The notes under the pieces: generated by a model | Told to the model about the DNA's origin: nothing | Database searches by the model: none | The model's input: only the letters and a program-made list of their open reading frames with translations | Position numbers and translations under genes: made by a program | DNA from: Loxodes magnus | Lineage: Eukaryota; Ciliophora; Karyorelictea; Loxodida; Loxodidae | NCBI GenBank assembly: GCA_946699065.1 | Contig: CAMPDV010000946.1 | Location: 94,394 to 158,393 of the forward strand | Reading direction: 5' to 3' | DNA length: 64,000 nucleotides | Shown here: piece by piece, positions 1 through 12,559 of the stretch | Position numbering within the stretch: position 1 is the stretch's first letter | Layout: each line of letters starts with the position of its first letter

Positions 1-690
1 TATCAAAATCCCGTCCGGAGAACAGCAGTTCACGCTCCCTGTTACTTAATATAAATATTCGGGAGCACTAATCTTAGCGAGATATGGAACTCGGGTTTCA
101 CTTGGTTTTACTTTCTTTAATTTGAAGTCCTTTCCCATGTCTATATTTTTTTTGTGATTGCTGCACTCACGATACAATACATTCTTTTCAGTCTGATTAT
201 TCTCTTTTATTCTCTTTTTCCCTTGAATCAAATAATTTTATCGTTTCTGTTAAAATTTCCAATACTTCCAATATAAATGTCGAGTGTTCAGCAGCCTAAG
301 CGTTTCTTCCTAACTTTATTATTTTCTCTTTCTAAGGTTGCTCTTTGGGATACATCCATTGGTAGTATTTCTTTATTAAATTGCTTAGTCTTTATTTTAA
401 TTAATGTAGTTCTTATTCCTATTTGCTCGCTCTCTCTTTCAGCTGGGTTGAAGTACTATTTTGGTAGTTCTAAGTATTAAGAAAAGCATCTATTTGCCCT
501 TCAAAATTATCGATTCTGGATGCATCCTATTTACTTTTATCTTCCAGCTTTTCAGTGAGCTTTAAGTTTAGATACTTGAGCTTCTTTCTGGAGATTAACA
601 ACCGTTAGTGAAAGTTAAGCAATATTGGCTTTCTCAGTTTCAAAGTTGAAGGCCCTTAATTCCTGTTGTATAACAATTTCCTTTCATTTA
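1..690 (-). pseudogene. Coiled-coil ORF1/gag-like protein, frameshifted, runs off window
   Basis: Read on the minus strand with TAA/TAG = Gln and TGA = Trp, this gives a charged, Gln/Glu/Lys-rich heptad-like chain (for example LTEKLEDKSK, then DNFEGQIDAFL, then ILEVLEILTETIKLF) typical of the coiled-coil part of LINE ORF1 or gag-like proteins. One frame change lies near 560, after VNLQKEAQVSKLK. A second is likely near 170-190, where a degenerate Cys/His patch (RECSNHKKN) may be a decayed zinc knuckle. The downstream end lies beyond position 1. It resembles the other zinc-knuckle family members of this window in composition and plan, but a direct sequence match is weak. The plus-strand frame at 277-558 is treated as its shadow. 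The start codon was not identified. Confidence 0.4.
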
Positions 691-796
691 CATGGCTTTT
701 CTTACGATCTCAGTATTACCGGTATGTGTTTTATAATAAGTTCTTATTTAGTCTTTTTAAATTATCCTCTTTAATGCTATTTGGGGGATATTTACC

Positions 797-1430
797 ATGC
801 TTAACTCCCTCTAAGAAATTTTAAGGGCTTTAGAAGAAGATTATGATGATTTAAGAAAATATATGCGGCTGAGAATTGGAAATTCTGGTTTTTTATCCTA
901 TTATTATGAAGCATCAGAAAAACCCTTTCAGAAACCTTCAACTTTTATCTACATTCAAAGTGAGTTTTATAGAAGAAAAATGATTGGTGGAGAAAAATTA
1001 CTTGAATAAATAATAGATACTCAAAGAAGAAGAACAAAGCAAATGTATGGTAAGGACTGAAATTGGAACAAGATACTAACCGAAAAAAAGACTAGATAAG
1101 CAGCCATAGATATATTATACAAGAATAAGAGTCTAGAGTAAAAGTGGATGATTTCAACTAGTCTTACGATGATTTTTGAACCTTTTTATAAACTAATACG
1201 TGGCAAGCAAAATAAAGGCGATGTCACATTAATAAATATCTAACTTAAAAAATTATCATATCTTGAATCTAATATAATTAAAAAGGATTTTTAAGTAAAA
1301 TCATAAGGTGCTATGTAAATATTAAAAGGAATGAAGTTTAATTTCAACTAGGTTAGAAATTTTTAATAATACAGAGAAATATTTAATTTATTAAAAATAC
1401 TTAATAAAAAAGTTAAAAAAACAAAATGGA
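797..1430 (+). CDS. Zinc-knuckle-family relative with GKxNKG[DE] tail (copy E), C-terminal type
   Basis: From ATG 797 the frame reads as a normal charged protein (EILRALEEDYDDLRKYM, then KLLEQIIDTQRRRTKQMY) through one internal TGA in GKD-W-NW. It reaches the motif LIRGKQNKGDVTLIN at about 1190-1240, which is shared with the frames at 36.2, 37.4 and 42.6 kb. No CCHC knuckle is visible, so this copy is either a shorter paralogue or truncated at its N-terminus. The Gly-Lys codons and the Val-Thr codons form the two arms of a hairpin (1200-1227). The end is uncertain: the translation becomes T-rich and implausible after about 1430. Function unknown; LINE ORF1-like or gag-like is the best guess. 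Confidence 0.4.
1200..1227 (+). other. Conserved hairpin in GKxNKGD motif, copy E
   Basis: GTGGCA (1200-1205) pairs with TGTCAC (1222-1227), including one G.U pair if read as plus-strand RNA. The loop contains AAAATAAAGGCGA. The same structure with different bases occurs in three other copies. Confidence 0.5.
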
Positions 1431-1690
1431 AGCATTTCTTTTTATAGGTTTATTTTTAGATATTTTTTGTTCTAAGTATAAAAATATAGTGGTTGATTTT
1501 GAATAAAATGTTTATTTTAAGTTGTTTATTTAATATTTTGCGAAATTTTATTTTATTTATATATTTAGTGTGCATTAGTTTTGATTATAAATTAAACTTG
1601 TTTTTAAATGTTTTCCTTTTACAGATAGTACTTTTCAAAAGTTATTTTCCTGAGAATTAATAAATCGATGTATGAAAATTCTGATTTATT

Positions 1691-2628
1691 TTAGTTTTTT
1701 AACCAATCAAAAATAACTTGATTTAAATCTTTTAGCGTATAGTTTTTATAGCCTCAGTATTTATTTATTTCAGCACACGAGTAATTTTTTAAGTTAGCCA
1801 TACCAGTATCAAGAGTAAAAAACAAAAAACCCTCTTTGACAAGTCAAAGCATAATTTCTTTTATTTGACTATAATCTATTATTTTTTTATTTGAAACCTC
1901 ATTCTATAATAATGATTACTTCTTTCGATCGTTTAATAATATCTTTTGAACCTTATAAAACCATTATTTCAGCATTTTCTATGTCAATTTTAATGAGTTA
2001 AGCTTCGGGAAGTATCTCTGGTGGAAAAAAGTCATCTAACTTTATTGCTAAAATTTTATAGTTTATATTTCTTTTGAAATCTTAAGAACTTTTGAGTCCA
2101 ATTTTTAATCTTTGCACTTTTAACATTTCAAGTTAACTAAGTCCACCAATTAAACATAACTAAAACTGCATTTCCTAAGTTTAATTTAAAATAGTGTAGT
2201 TAAAAATTTAGACTCTTTCTTGAAAAGTATTATATCATAATGAAGCGTTAGCAAATTAGATTGTTAATGGATTAGCATCAAAAGATTAAATAATGTCACC
2301 TTATTTCTAATCAATTAAGCAGTCTTTTTTAATGTATAAAGGTCATAAAATATTCCACAATCTATTATTTTTGAATTAGGCTTTATAATGCTTGTAATTG
2401 CAAGTAAAATTTCAACTACTCAACACTTTTATTTGAAAATAGGTGCTCAATATCTTTTTCTAAGCCTTTAGGTACATTATAAGATATTTTCTTTTCTTTA
2501 TATGGCAATTAGTTGATAATTTTATCTTTGAAAGTAAATGTGCCATTAAGTATATCTGTTTGAATTTGAAAAGCTTAAGGAAACAAGGAACTAAATCTTC
2601 TAGAAATTTTCATATCTGATAACTTCAT
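1691..2628 (-). pseudogene. FkbM-family methyltransferase, frameshifted
   Basis: FkbM-type SAM-dependent methyltransferases have a DxGxxxGxYT-like SAM loop and a late (I/L)KIDxExAExxVLxGA block. Here, on the minus strand from ATG 2628, the frame gives an N-terminal region with ISYNVPKGLEKDIEHLF. A SAM-loop-like NSKIIDCGIFYDLYTL follows, then QSFDANPLTIQF (the usual F-E-P-N-P position). Next is LIKIDIENAEIMVLQGSKDI, followed by VIIIIEWGF and an aromatic C-terminal part ending near DWLKN. The sequence needs frame changes near 2420, 2305 (before GDIIQSFD) and 1890 (in an A-run). Three TGA codons read as Trp, including the one in IIEWGF. The SAM-loop glycines are partly replaced (DCGIFYD), so activity is doubtful. 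It lies between two transposon-like fragments on the other strand. Decay or assembly errors could explain the shifts. Confidence 0.65.
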
Positions 2629-2659
2629 AATATAATGTCTTTACAAATCTAGTCATGCA

Positions 2660-3040
2660 ATGAGAAATCTTGCATTAAAGTTGTTTATTTCTAATCCTTT
2701 ATTCGGATTAGAGGCCAATATTTTAAAGAAAACAAAAATCATCTCAATCTTTAAGATACGAGATAATTCTTACAGTTTTCAATATGACTTACATATGCGT
2801 CATTATTCTGTAAAAAATTACCTTTGTAAATGTGGTGGAAAAGACACGTTTAGACATATTTTCGAATTTTTCTACAATTAGGACATAGTTAGAAATATCT
2901 CTGATAAATTTCCTGGAAAAGTTAGTAATTTACGATTAACTCTACATAAACTAGCAGTTCACTTCTAATAAATAAATGGATACAGATCTTCAGATAAAAA
3001 TTTTTCATAAGAATCTAAGAAAAAAAATTTTTTAAATTGA
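2660..3040 (+). pseudogene. 3' fragment of a LINE reverse transcriptase protein
   Basis: The frame contains CKCGGKDTFRHIFEFF, the Cys/His signature (C-x-C...dt..Hi..) found after the reverse-transcriptase domain of many non-LTR retrotransposons. It continues through IVRNISDKFPGKVSNLRL to a TGA at 3038. Only this C-terminal part is present; upstream the plus strand runs straight into the oppositely oriented methyltransferase gene. This is the truncated or rearranged end of a LINE different from the one at 43.7-48.3 kb, whose own C-terminus lacks an obvious copy of this motif. The ATG at 2660 is probably not a true start. Confidence 0.5.
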
Positions 3041-3780
3041 AGAATAAAACACAGATAATTGATTGGAGCCTAAAGAAGAACAATAAGAAAGTACAAGAAA
3101 CAACAGGGAAAAGTTGGAAGATGTAAAGAACGATTCTTGAACTTTTTGAAAATAATTAAAATGAAGTATCTGATTAACATCAGTAACTTCATTTCATTAA
3201 CATTTTTATTAAAGTGATTTCTTCTTTAAAGAAAACAAAAAAATAAAAAGCGAAGCAGAAAAAAACATTTAACTAAAAAAGATAAAGCTTTAATCTCGTT
3301 TATAGAAATAATAAAAAAAGCAATAAAAATAATTAGTTCATTTAATAAAAGTAAAAATTATTTTAATAATCATAAATATAAAATTTAATAAATTTACAAA
3401 CATTTTCCCAATTTAGTTCGATTTTAAACTAAATAATAAAAAAAAAATTTCTTTAAAAAGCACATTTAAAGAAAAAGAACATTTAATTTGAATTTAAAAT
3501 TAAATGGAACATTTTTAAGAATATTAAACCTTTTAGAGTTTTATTTATAAATTTTACGTTAATTTAGTTTGTTAAAAAAATGGAAAAATAACTTTTCTTC
3601 TTACTCAAATATTGTGATATTTTATTTTATCTTGCTGATAAATTTAATTAAAAATTTTCAGACGTTCAACTATAAAATAAAATATTAGGCAGATTAAGTT
3701 ATTATAAATTTTTCATAATATAATAAATTTAAGCATTCAATAAAAATACATATCGTACATATGAAAATTTTTACGTTTTA
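3041..3780. other. AT-rich stretch, no gene recognised
   Basis: Very A-rich DNA with short homopolymers. It holds one occurrence (3245-3264) of a motif AAAAAGCGAAG that recurs in the repeats elsewhere in the window. No RNA gene or protein signature seen. Confidence 0.5.
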
Positions 3781-3810
3781 AAATAATAATAATTTTATTT
3801 AAATTGTTTT

Positions 3811-3831
3811 GTGGCGCCAATTAGTCACCAC
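3811..3831 (-). other. Hairpin at the end of copy A
   Basis: Read on the minus strand, GTGGTG pairs with CGCCAC (one U.G pair) around a 9-base loop. It occupies the same relative place, downstream of the zinc knuckle, as the hairpins in the other family copies, but lacks their AAATAAAGG loop, so homology is tentative. Confidence 0.3.
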
Positions 3832-4756
3832 TAAAAAGAAGTTTTAAAGTTATCTTTATCTTGTTTGTTTCTAGTTCTAGGATTCTTGAGTCTTGCTCCT
3901 CTGATCTTTCATCTCCCACTATGTTTTATTTTAACTCTATCTCCAAATTCTTCCATTTCAAGGTTACTTTTCAATCTGTAGACTTCTCCATTTGTTCTAC
4001 ATCAGATCTGGTTCTTGCTCTTTCTTATTCTTTGCTAGACTTGTTTTTTCCATGTAATTTCTTTTACTTTACGAAACTCACCGCAGTTCTTCCATTTGTG
4101 CCATTTACTTTTACAATAGTAGCACAGTTTCACAATCCGAGGTTTTTGATTAGTTTTCATCTTAACTTAAGGATTCTTCTCGATCTCCATCTTATCAGAT
4201 AGAATTTACTCCAATGGAATTTGCTAACTTTGGAAGCTTTTCTGACTTTGTAAGATATTTTCGATCTGCTAGCTTTAGTCTTGAATATTTTGCACTTAGG
4301 AGTTCGTCTAACTAAATTACTCTTGTTAGTAATTCCAAAGAGCGTCGAGTTCCTCTCCTAATTGGCCATTCTAAGATCAAGTGTATCTTAAATTCCATGA
4401 GAGATCAGCTCCGTCAACTTCGTTTTCTCCTTGCGAAGTTTTTTAACCTCTTCCTGGAGGTTTAGTACTACTTTTATGAGCTATTCCATGCTCATCTGGC
4501 CAGAAGGATTAAATTAAGAGACCTCCTGGTAGAGAGCAGACATCATCTGCTTCCTCGGTTTTTCACTTGAGGTTGGGGCTTCCGTATGGGCTGTCTTTAA
4601 GGTTATCTTTTGCTAATCTTGTTAAGTTTCAGGTTTTTATTAAGAAGATTAAGGTTATTATTAAGAAGACAGAGAAGAGATAGTTTCCTGCTTCCTCTCT
4701 TCCTTTTTGGCTTAGGAAGAGGTGGTATAGAAGACTTTCCTGAAACTTTATTCCAT
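3832..4756 (-). pseudogene. Zinc-knuckle (CCHC) ORF1/gag-like protein (copy A)
   Basis: ATG at 4756-4754 on the minus strand follows an A-rich leader. The N-terminal region is Ser/Gln-rich and low complexity (SSLSSQQQPQSSQQKPE). A coiled coil (LNLQEEVKKLRKEKTKLTEL) follows, then, after one frame change near 4340-4380, a Gln-rich stretch (QNIQDQSQQIENILQSQ). A classical zinc knuckle CYYCKSKWHKWKNC (C-x2-C-x4-H-x4-C) lies at about 4076-4117. A basic C-terminal tail follows. This layout (disordered N-term, coiled coil, CCHC, basic tail) is that of nucleic-acid-binding ORF1p/Gag proteins. No endonuclease or reverse transcriptase is adjacent. Codon use is less AT-biased than its surroundings. The plus-strand frame 3861-4202 is its shadow. 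Confidence 0.65.
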
Positions 4757-5013
4757 TTTCCTTTTTTATTTTAATTTAATTTAATTATTTAAGAAGAATA
4801 ATAAAATACATCTTAATTGCTTAGATTATTTAATAACACTTTCATTTTTTACCTCTAAATCATTTAGCTTGCTTTTGTCTATCAAACTTTTATATCATCT
4901 TTAAAATTCATTTAGGTCAAAGGCTAGAAAAGAGAATAGATAATCAAAATACTTATAATAAAAAAGTGGAAAAAAGTATAAAGAAAAATAAGATCAAAAG
5001 GAAAGAAGGAAAT

Positions 5014-5467
5014 AAATCTGGTTGATCCTACATGTAGATGGATTCTTATCTCTTAGTCTAAGCCATTCTGTATAAATGTTAGTATTGAATTGTGGAACTG
5101 CGAATAGATCATTAATCAGTGATAGTTTATTTGATGGTATTCTAGATACGTAATCATAGTAACACTAGAAGGAACAAATAACTAAAAGATGTTTATTAGA
5201 TATCTTACAAATGGAATTATAATACACAAGGACTATGCTAAGAAGTATGACAGATCTCTAAAATTTCTATCCTATCAACTTTCAATGGTAAAATATTAGA
5301 TTATCAGAGCAGTAACGAGTAACGGAGAATTAGGGTTCAATTCGGAGAAGAAGCTTGAAAGACGATAACCACATCTAAAGAAGGCAGCAGGCGTAAAAAT
5401 TACCTAATCATGACTGAGTGAGATAGTGACAAGAAAAAGTGACACTGAGTTTGCCTCGGAGATTAAA
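5014..5467 (+). rRNA. 18S rRNA relic, 5' third
   Basis: Begins with the conserved SSU rRNA 5' end (ATCTGGTTGATCCT). It continues through the GAACTGCGAATAG..CATTAATCAGTGATAGTTTATTTGATGG region, the block near 5280-5340 that carries GGAGAATTAGGGTTC, and GAAGGCAGCAGGC...TTACC near 5380-5405, ending just after GTGACAAGAAA. The order and spacing match the first 450 or so bases of eukaryotic 18S rRNA, but substitutions hit universally conserved bases, so it is a dead copy. No 5.8S or 28S neighbour is seen. Confidence 0.85.
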
Positions 5468-7399
5468 TTTATTTTAAATTGGTATTTCTTTATTTCTTTC
5501 TCTAGTAATTATTTGTTATTACAACATGTATTTTGGATATTTTCTGGATTTTCTAGTCTTTATCTCTATTTACTTTGGTTTTTGTTTGATATATTCCATA
5601 AGTTGGTTAAAAGTGATAAAGTTTTTGATGGACAGAATGGATTATAGTTAGTGAATATAAATAATATAGAAGTAGTTAGTTGGAATAATAATAGTAGTAT
5701 TAAGTGTTTGATGTTGTATTATTAAATTTGGTATGATTTGAGTAATTTGTATTGTTGATTACTGTTAATTCTGTTGGTAAGATTACTTATGATTAAGATT
5801 ATATCTTATTATTAGCTACATTGATAGAAGTATTTAGGTATACTAGATTATAATAATAATAATTTGTATATGATGATTATTAACTACTGATTGTATTATT
5901 AAACTGACTCTTATTACTTATGACTTAATCTTATTCTTAAGATCTATACTACTATCTATAAGTATGAAGCATAAACTCTTAAGTAGCTATTATATGGTAT
6001 AGTATTATTAGTAACCCTTAGATAAGAGCATTCTAATAATTTAGATTTTAATTAACTAATACTTATTTTCTTCTTGCTTAGTTACTAGCTCCTTATGATT
6101 ATGTTTTATTAAAGTCAATTAGGTTTATTTTAGTGATTAGCATTACTTAGCACAGTCATTTTTTTAATCTTTATTAATATCTTAACTTAAAATTTGGTTG
6201 ATTGGTATTTTGTAGGAAACTAAGCTTAAGTCTAAGGTATGGATTTTAAAAGAAGCGGCTAATTGTATTTATGATCTGTTGGTATAAATAAAGTATACTT
6301 TTATATTAGTTTTTAGAATTGAAAGCTACTATTTAGTACATACAGGTCTTTTTACTAGCTATATTTAATAGACAGCAATAGACTATAGAATTATATATAG
6401 AAGCTTAGCTTTTTAATAACAGTGACAGTTTAGTAGAGTATAGATAGTTATAGATAGAGAATATTAAAGATAGAAGATAAAGAGAAGAATAATAGATATA
6501 GATATTTAAATGATAAATAACTATAATAGCCTAGTTTAAATAACAGTCTACTAGAAATACTCTTATTAATCTAATCACTCTTATCCTACTTTACCTTATA
6601 ATTCAAATATACTCTTAATTCATAAGGGGTATTATTGCTACAATACAGCTTTAGTTCATTACTAACAAGGCTTATTCTAGCAACAAACTTCTGCAATATA
6701 TGAATAAGAAAGAGAGCCAATAGAGTCTTGTAATCAAGTTTTAAATAAGATTATCATCAACATCTACTAAAATAGCCAAACTACAAGTCTAAGCTAATCA
6801 ATACAGCTATTATCTTAGACTTGCAACTAAATACTCAAGAGTAAATATTTACTCTAGTAAAGCTATTAGAGAATATTAGAAATTAATAAGAACGTGAGGC
6901 TTATAACTAAGAAAAGCTTTCTTAATTCTAAGTGAATACATTTAATACATTGAATAGCATGAAGTTATAAGCAAAAATAATAATTAGCTATATAATAACA
7001 AAGACAAAATTATACTAAGCTAAACTTAGCAATAATACAAGCAATCTCAGAATACTTTGTGTTTCTGTGCAATAGCTGGAGATTATACCTCGTGTAGAAA
7101 ATATAAAATGCAGAAATAAAAGATTTAAATACTATTCCTGAACTAAGTTAGAACTCTCTAAGATTGGTATCTCTTAAACTAAATAAACATAACATATAAG
7201 CAAAATCATAAACTAAGAAATATCTAATCTGGCCTGAAAGATCTTAAGAGATAATTTACTAAAGATATTAAACTAAAGATTATTAAATCTCTAAAACAAT
7301 AAGCAGAATTATTATCAATCCTAAATCAAGTAGCAGGGAATTAAAATTAGAAAAAGCTACTAGATAAAGCTTACTATCCTTAGTGTTTAAAATAAACAA
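5468..7399. other. AT-rich intergenic DNA, no gene recognised
   Basis: Starts with a strongly C-depleted, G-bearing stretch (about 5640-5800), later changing to G-poor DNA (about 6540-6640). Otherwise AT-rich with many short TAG/TAA-containing words. No motif-supported gene, tRNA or rRNA was seen. Confidence 0.4.
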
Positions 7400-8000
7400 G
7401 TTTAATTTTAAAAGTTAAATAGAATGGCTGAAATAATAGTTTAATTAGCTTAACTTCTAAAATTAGGCATATATCAATAGAGTTTAATTAAGAGTCGTTA
7501 ATGCTTGGCTATAATAAATAAATTAAATACAAAGAGTCTTTAGGATTCTTTGCTAAATAAGCTATAAATTACTACCTAAGAGCAAAAAATTGATTTTCTA
7601 ATTTGTATCTAAGAAATGAAATAAAATTTTTAATGCTAAGGTTATAACAGATAAACTAAACTGGTTTTTTGATATTAAGTTAATTAATATCTTTAAATAT
7701 TGTTGGGTAATAAACCCTCCAAGAAAAATATATAAAAGAGGAGCTTCCAAACGGAATTATGGCATATTTGAGGCTATTTAATATACTATTACTTATAAAG
7801 CAGATGAAAGAGAAGCTATTTAGAAAAAGGAAACTGTATACAAAATTAGAAACAGAAATGTTAAAATGTATTAAAGGGAGTCTCAAAAGAATGAAGTTTT
7901 TGTATTAAGTTGATTTGATAAGGTAAGAAAAGATAAATAAGTTTTATCATGAATCAACATTCTTAAAACTATTTATGTATCATTTAAAGATATTTTTGAA
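7400..8000 (+). other. Possible decayed coding stretch
   Basis: The frame around 7650-7920 gives a mixed charged/hydrophobic translation (LNWFFDIKLINIFKYCWVIN, then RGASKRNYGIFEAIQYTI). It is more protein-like than the opposite strand, which is simply Phe/Ser-rich. No family was recognised and no second copy was found for comparison. As no codon is an unconditional stop in this code, openness is not evidence. Treat as a lead only. Confidence 0.15.
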
Positions 8001-11000
8001 TTTAGCAACTTATAAAAGGATATCTTCATTTTATAATTTAATTCTGTATCTTTTTACTCAAACTAAATATAAAAATCAAGTACTTGTTTGTGTTCTTGGT
8101 ACTATTTAGCTAAACTTCTATTGAATGCTAAAATTAAAATTCTTATTTATTTATTCCTTTTCTCCTACAATCTTTCAAATTATCTTCTTTACATATAAGA
8201 TGTTTTTTTCTTAATCTGCTTGCTACTCTAGCTTGTATCCCTCGCTCTAGTTTTGCATTTAATTACTATGCTAAAATTATTTAAGCTAATTATTAAAGAT
8301 TTGCTTAATTATCAGCTGCTTTGTTTCTAATATAATAGCTTAAGCTGACCCTTCAATTTACTTAATCTAGCTTTAATTGCTCTAGCAACCTGAATAGTGT
8401 ACGCAACCTTAATGCTTATTTATATTGATGAAAGCGTTATATAATGCTGTTACTAGTCTCTTTTTAAATGCTTTTACCTATATATTAATCTAACCATTAA
8501 TAAATAAGCTTGCTTAACCTTTCAAATTTCTGTCTATTAAGACTTATGTTTATGCTATATTGTCTAAGCTGTTTCTTCTTAGACCAATATAAGAATTTAG
8601 CATCATTCTTGTCTTTTAGGCTATAATAAGCTTTTTTAAAAAAGGAACTAACCCTTATAAGAAAGCAGTCTAAGTGATGCCAAATGTCTTTTACTTACTA
8701 AATGCAGAATAAACCTGCTTTGCTAAAATGCAGCCTTTGAAGTATGGTAGTAAAGTAAAATGATTAAAGATAATGCTATATAATATGGAATGCAGGGTAC
8801 TGAGGTAATAGTAGAGCATGGCTTATGAGAGACGCTAGATGAGTTCTTAATTTGAGTGCTAAGTTAGTTTTGCTAAGTAATTAATTGAATCAGAGGGCTA
8901 GTTCATTTAGTTTTATATATATTTTAGGTATTTCTTGAAGCTTAATCTTAATTTTAAAGCTAAAATTAACAAAAAATAAATAATAGAAAGCATTTATTAG
9001 TAGACAGAGCTTATTAAATCAGGGTGACAAAGAAGTAAATCTAGAGAAATAATAAATGAAAATTATTAGAGTTGCTAGTAGCATTTTGAGAAAATAGCTT
9101 AGAATATAAAAGACTCAGTATAAAAATAAGGTTTATTGTTAAACTTAATAATCTTAAAGAATAAAAGGCATTAATAAGATAAAAAGGATTTACTTAAGAT
9201 TAAGAAAGGAAATATGTAAAATGATGAAGAAGTAACTTATAACAGAAGCCTTCATAAGTTATTTTAATAATGAGAGGTCAATTAATAAGTTAAAAGCCAT
9301 TTAGAAAAAAACAGATTTAAAGGAATAAAAGATATTTAAATAGAGAGAACCCTTATGAACAAATAGAAACAATTAGAGCTAGTTTTGATATTTTTATTAT
9401 AGCTTTCAAAATGTATAGAATATGGAAAATAGAAAATAGCTTAATTAGCCTGCTCTCTTTAGACACTAAGAGGAAAAGAATCTAAAAGAAAAATTAAGAG
9501 AATTTTAAATATTGCTTGAAGCTAAAGATTAAGATATCAAATTTTTAGATTTTTATTTATAAAGAACAAAATTAAGAATGAGTAAAACCTTAGTAACTTC
9601 AAATCTTTAACCTTTGCACTTATAAGAAACAGGAGTTTATTAATAGCAAGCCTCAAGTTAACTCCTTTTATATTTATATTGTTTAGCATCCACTAATTAA
9701 TTAGAGCAAAATATAATCAAGTTACAACTTAGATTCATACAAAACATCTCAAACCATTCAAATTCTTTGTGGCAGTAACTGGAAATTTAAATTTAAATTC
9801 CAGAAACTTTCATAAGTAAAACTTCAGATCTATCAAGCTTGAAATAATGAATAGAGGTAGTAAAATAAAAAGGTTGGAAAGATATAAAAGAAGAAACAAT
9901 GTTGGCTATCTATTTAGTTAAATTAGTAAATCTATTCCTTTAAACTCTTATAGGAAGCTCTATTTTATAATATTTTAATTAACTCAGAAGATTATCATAT
10001 GTTTCTATATCTCTCTTTTAGTAACTAACAACAGTATAATATTAAAATTAAGAAGCAAAAGTTAGTTTCTTTAATAATGTAATAGTTAAATGTAATTAAG
10101 AAACATAAATAATGAGGCTAACCTTTAATTAAAGAGATCTATTAAAAAATTAGAACTAAAGCATAATAATCAATAGTAGAAGGCTATTTAATTAAAAAAG
10201 CTTTAATTCTTTAGTAATCCTTAATAATGCTATAGTAACTACTAATTCAATATATTCATTATCATTAGTCAAACTTACTTATTTCACTTTAAATTCACTA
10301 ATCAAAAATACTATTTACAAATACAAAACTTACACAACACTAATCAAATCAATTTAGTCTAAACCATATCAACTTTCATAGATATATTAGACATACAATA
10401 TTCAGAAACAAGCCAGACTAAGCAATTAGGGATAAATTAAAGATAGTTCTTATATCATTTTGTATTTTTATTAGAGGAAAGCAAAAAACTTAAGAAAATT
10501 CTTTTGGATTTGCTCAATAAAATTTTAAGATGCTATAAGCAAATAAAGAAAAACAAAGCTCCGATTGCAAAACCTTAAAGTAGGTTTTCCTATAACTGGA
10601 AAAATATAGAAAAAGTTATTTATGAAAGAACCAAGAAAGTAAAGGCGAAAATTCTAAAAAAGCGAAGATATAAATAAAGCAAAATGAGATCATTAATCTA
10701 ATGCTATCTAAAGAAATTCCGTATTTTGCATTTATAGGGGAAAAATGTAAAACTTATAAACAAAAGCATTACAAAATCCAAGTAGATTTTAAATAAATCT
10801 AAGAAAGTGCCAAAAATTAACTTTTATCCTTGCAAAAAAGAAGATCTTAAAGATACTGGTTTTAGTGTGAAATTCTATAATAATATTTACCAATAGAATT
10901 AAAAGGCATAATGAAAAGGATAGTAGTGGGTAAATTTACATTCTTAAAGTAAATAAAATGTAAATAGATGGTTAAAAGATATAAAAAGCAGCCTGTTTTA

Positions 11001-11748
11001 TTTAGTAATGAAAAGTTAAAACTAGAGATTTAAAATAAAGTTAAAGAAAGATGATACAATTAGAATATGATTTTAGTTAATCTCATTAATATTTCTACTA
11101 TTTTATTTAGAAGCTTTAATAATCTTAATTAATCTAGTTATCTTTAACTAGCATTTCAAATAAATATTCTTATTATTATTTAGATTCTAGTAAGTCATAT
11201 TCCTATTATTATATTCATTAATACCTAATCATCATTCCCTTTCCTTAATTAATAATACTGCTTAATTCAGCCAAGATTTTTATAAAGGAGAGCTTTAATT
11301 CTAAATAAAAGGAAATTACCTTTAAAACTTTAAAAATGCAAATAAAAAAGGCAGAAGCCAGAGATATGAAGCCTTTTCTAAGAAGTTAATATATCTAAAA
11401 AGAAAAAACTAATAAGGCATAAAATCTTGGCTATTTAGATTGGTAACATATAATCTTAAACTTCTTTATTTATAAAAGTATGCTTTTTTAATAATCATGA
11501 TAGCAAGCAAATAATCCTTTCTCTAAATTCTTTAGTAGAAGAAAAATTAAGTAGCATATAATTTATGATGTTGGTATAAAAAACATTAATAATGATTCAT
11601 AGAAGTTTTCAAAAACCTTTTATATTAAAAGCATATTTAGCAAAAAACAAATATTAGGTATCTATGTAATAATAGAGTAAAGTCTAACTAATATAAGATA
11701 TTATATTTATTTATTATTTATTCTTCATTTCACTTCTATAGTAAAACA
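8001..11748. other. AT-rich DNA, probably decayed repeats
   Basis: No recognised gene or RNA. It contains another AAAAAGCGAAG motif (10656-10670) and a G-poor segment (about 10240-10390). The local word content (TTAGCT, CTTATAA, TTTAGCAAA) is like that of the 4.6-kb repeat next to it, suggesting old repeat sequence. Confidence 0.3.
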
Positions 11749-12559
11749 TTTTCAAAGCTGATTCAGTATTCACCTAGCGAACTTATTTATTTTCTATGAT
11801 TTTATTTTATTAATTTGAACAAGCTGATCTTAGTTCTAATCTAGACTGAAGATAATTCTAGATACTGAGTTTAAAAAATAATCCTATATAAGAAAACTTA
11901 CCCTTTTAGGTCTGTTAGTTTTTCTTAAATTCTTTGAATTTAATTTTAATCTTAAGCTGCTAATTTATTTGTCTCTGGATTAAGGCTTATCCATTAATCT
12001 TCCTTCAATTTGCTTACCCTTTCTCTTTTCATGCAGTTTATATTAGGTTAAGATAATTTCTTTTTCTCTTTCAAGTAAAATCGAAACAGAGTAGCTTAAA
12101 ACTTACTTATGACCTTTATTAGATCAGCACTCTTCTTTTAATATCTGCTATGATATTAAAAATAATTCCTATTTTAGCCTTGTTTAAGTCTATTTAATTT
12201 AACTATATTTAATTATAAAATATTTGCTTGACACTTTATAAGGCTTATAATAAGAAAAGCCTGTTATTGATTCTACTTTTTCTTCTATAGTGTTGGTCTT
12301 CATTTTTAATTTAAAGTTGATATTATAAAGATATTTAAGAAGCTAAATCATATATATCTTCTCTTAGCAGTCACTCATATGTTTATCCTATCTACTATTA
12401 ATGGCTATTTTACTTACCTTTCTAATCTCAATCTTAAATTTAAAGTAATAAAACTTATTATTTCATTTTTACCTTAGCTTTCATTACATTTTTTGAGTTG
12501 CTGTTAGATTTAAGCTTCAGGCGGTATATTCTGGCTAAAAATTATAATTGAGATTTTAG

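Noticed and set aside
277-558. Plus-strand 93-residue hydrophobic frame (MSSVQQPKRFF start)
   Set aside because: It lies opposite a much more convincing charged coiled-coil frame; the hydrophobic composition is what the antisense of a Lys/Glu/Gln-rich gene gives.
3861-4202. Plus-strand 113-residue frame
   Set aside because: Shadow of the minus-strand CCHC protein, which has an exact zinc-knuckle spacing.
7400-8000. DDE transposase call for the 7.6-kb frame
   Set aside because: No DDE spacing or family motif could be placed; kept only as an unclassified lead.
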